Source of the DNA: Bacteroidales bacterium
GTDB lineage: Bacteria > Bacteroidota > Bacteroidia > Bacteroidales > UBA932
DNA length: 6,654 bases
Reading direction: 5' to 3'
NCBI GenBank assembly: GCA_016283985.1
Contig: JAEENZ010000184.1
Span: 1 to 6,654, forward strand
The notes beneath the pieces were generated by a model. That model did not search any database. It was not told the DNA's origin and was given only the letters and a program-made list of their open reading frames with translations. Both the position numbers and the translations under genes were made by a program. Shown one piece after another: positions 5,934 to 6,654 of this stretch. Within the stretch, counting starts at the first letter, position 1, and the number at the start of each line of letters is the position of its first letter.

Positions 5934-6654
5934 ATGAATAATTACGATAAACCAATCCGTCTGTCCTTCTCCCGCCAAGAACAACGGTGCGAAGCCACTT
6001 TTTCTAACGGCGGGCCATACTGGCATTTATGTACCCCCGGGCAATTCACGGAAATCCTTTGTGAAACACGGGAGGACTATGTCTTTTATATGAATCTCAT
6101 TGCAATAGCAGTTGCCGTGACAGGAGTCAAAATCATTACCTTTCAAGTAATGAGCAATCACTTCCATTTTATTCTTGAAGGTCCTGAATGCCTATGCCAA
6201 AAATTCTTCCAAAGAATAAAAAACAGGATGCTGCGTTATTATCCGGCCGAAAACAGATATAAAAACCTTGTGGATTTCACTGCCAAGGTGTTGCCGATTC
6301 CCGATCTGGCTGCGCTGCGCAACGAGGTGGTATACACGAACAGAAATGGCTACCTGATCGACCCCAGATACACTCCTTTTTCGTACCCCTGGGGCAGTGG
6401 GAATCTTTTCTTTAACCCGTATGCCCGATTGCTTGATTCACAACCATATAGCACTTTATCCGACAGAGAAAAGAAGTCGCTTTGTAAGAGTCGTCTCCTG
6501 GATCTCCCCGAAGGGTACAGGGTGCGCAATGGAGTAATCGTGCCTGAATCTTATTGCTCTTATAGTAAAGGTGAAGCCCTCTTCCGGGATGCGCATCATT
6601 ACTTCGCTTCGGTATCCAAGAATTATGAGGCTTATAGCGCCGTGGCAAAATCTC
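5934..6654 (+). CDS. IS200-like / REP-associated tyrosine transposase (RAYT-type), 3' end outside window
   Basis: An open frame of 240 codons with no stop before the window edge. Its key motif is VMSNHFHFILEG, an HUH pair (His76, His78) with the Asn-His context typical of Y1 transposases (Pfam Y1_Tnp). These bind metal and nick single-stranded DNA through one tyrosine. Tyr134 in VVYTNRNGYL is the best nucleophile candidate, at the position of the YIHNNP-type helix of relatives. RYTPFSYPWGSG (145-156) matches the YPWSS-type segment that follows it in the family. A further 80 or more residues, including LPEGYRV and a HHYFASVSKNYEAY stretch, go beyond the roughly 165-residue E. coli RAYT. The first ATG is used; the frame is closed upstream by a TGA at 5856-5858. 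Codons are more A/T-rich than in the neighbours, suggesting transfer. An active IS is less likely, because no accessory TnpB or clear element ends are visible. Confidence 0.82.
   Translation, partial: MNNYDKPIRLSFSRQEQRCEATFSNGGPYWHLCTPGQFTEILCETREDYVFYMNLIAIAVAVTGVKIITFQVMSNHFHFILEGPECLCQKFFQRIKNRMLRYYPAENRYKNLVDFTAKVLPIPDLAALRNEVVYTNRNGYLIDPRYTPFSYPWGSGNLFFNPYARLLDSQPYSTLSDREKKSLCKSRLLDLPEGYRVRNGVIVPESYCSYSKGEALFRDAHHYFASVSKNYEAYSAVAKS

Larger units (their letters stand above)
5779..6654 (+). mobile_element. Putative REP/RAYT-like module (hairpin repeats plus Y1 protein), right end outside window
   Basis: The hairpin repeats and the Y1 gene are separated by only 17 bp (5917-5933) and differ from the GC-rich tract before them. 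In known REP/RAYT systems the single-copy transposase gene is flanked by the palindromes it recognises. Only the left flank is visible, so the unit's right boundary, any repeats beyond the gene and any target duplication cannot be assessed. Confidence 0.45.

Overview
The window looks like a piece of a Bacteroidota chromosome, most likely order Bacteroidales; I cannot fix the genus. The evidence is the TAnnTTTG promoter -7 elements, starts preceded by A/T-rich leaders with no clear Shine-Dalgarno, a tRNA with no encoded CCA, and a lipoprotein of the DUF4493/DUF6359 type.

Layout. Positions 1-124 (-) hold the first 41 codons of pyruvate:ferredoxin oxidoreductase (nifJ), cut by the window edge. 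Upstream of it on the same strand is fabD (198-1118), the malonyl-CoA:ACP transacylase. Between fabD and a plus-strand tRNA-Arg(CCG) (1205-1276) lies a short divergent promoter region. The tRNA and the next minus-strand gene converge on one 15-bp hairpin that can terminate both. That gene (1331-4231) is a complete two-lobed M16 zinc metallopeptidase lipoprotein. A 232-bp divergent regulatory region (4232-4463) separates it from a plus-strand lipoprotein (4464-5603) with a DUF4493-like body and a DUF6359-like tail.

The right end (5596-6654) is different in character. A 15-bp tandem repeat starts inside the last codons of the lipoprotein gene. It is followed by a GC-rich low-complexity tract, then by three 52-bp-spaced repeats that each hold a hairpin (TCGTGGTCA...TGACCACGA). 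Eighteen bases after the last hairpin begins an HUH single-Tyr (Y1) protein of the IS200-like/REP-associated transposase (RAYT) type, still open at the window end. Together these resemble a REP/RAYT system: a single-copy domesticated transposase next to palindromes it may process.

Two observations stand out in the regulatory DNA. Both divergent intergenic regions carry the same architecture: two -7 boxes facing outward in perfect inverted repeat, exactly 12 nt apart, around an A-rich spacer. At the second of these, the plus-strand arm is followed about 40 nt later by a convincing intrinsic terminator. This implies either a short RNA of about 75 nt or an attenuated leader in front of the lipoprotein gene.

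FabD and NifJ are core central and lipid metabolism genes and may be cotranscribed. The two lipoproteins are cell-envelope proteins, and nothing in the sequence shows that they work together.
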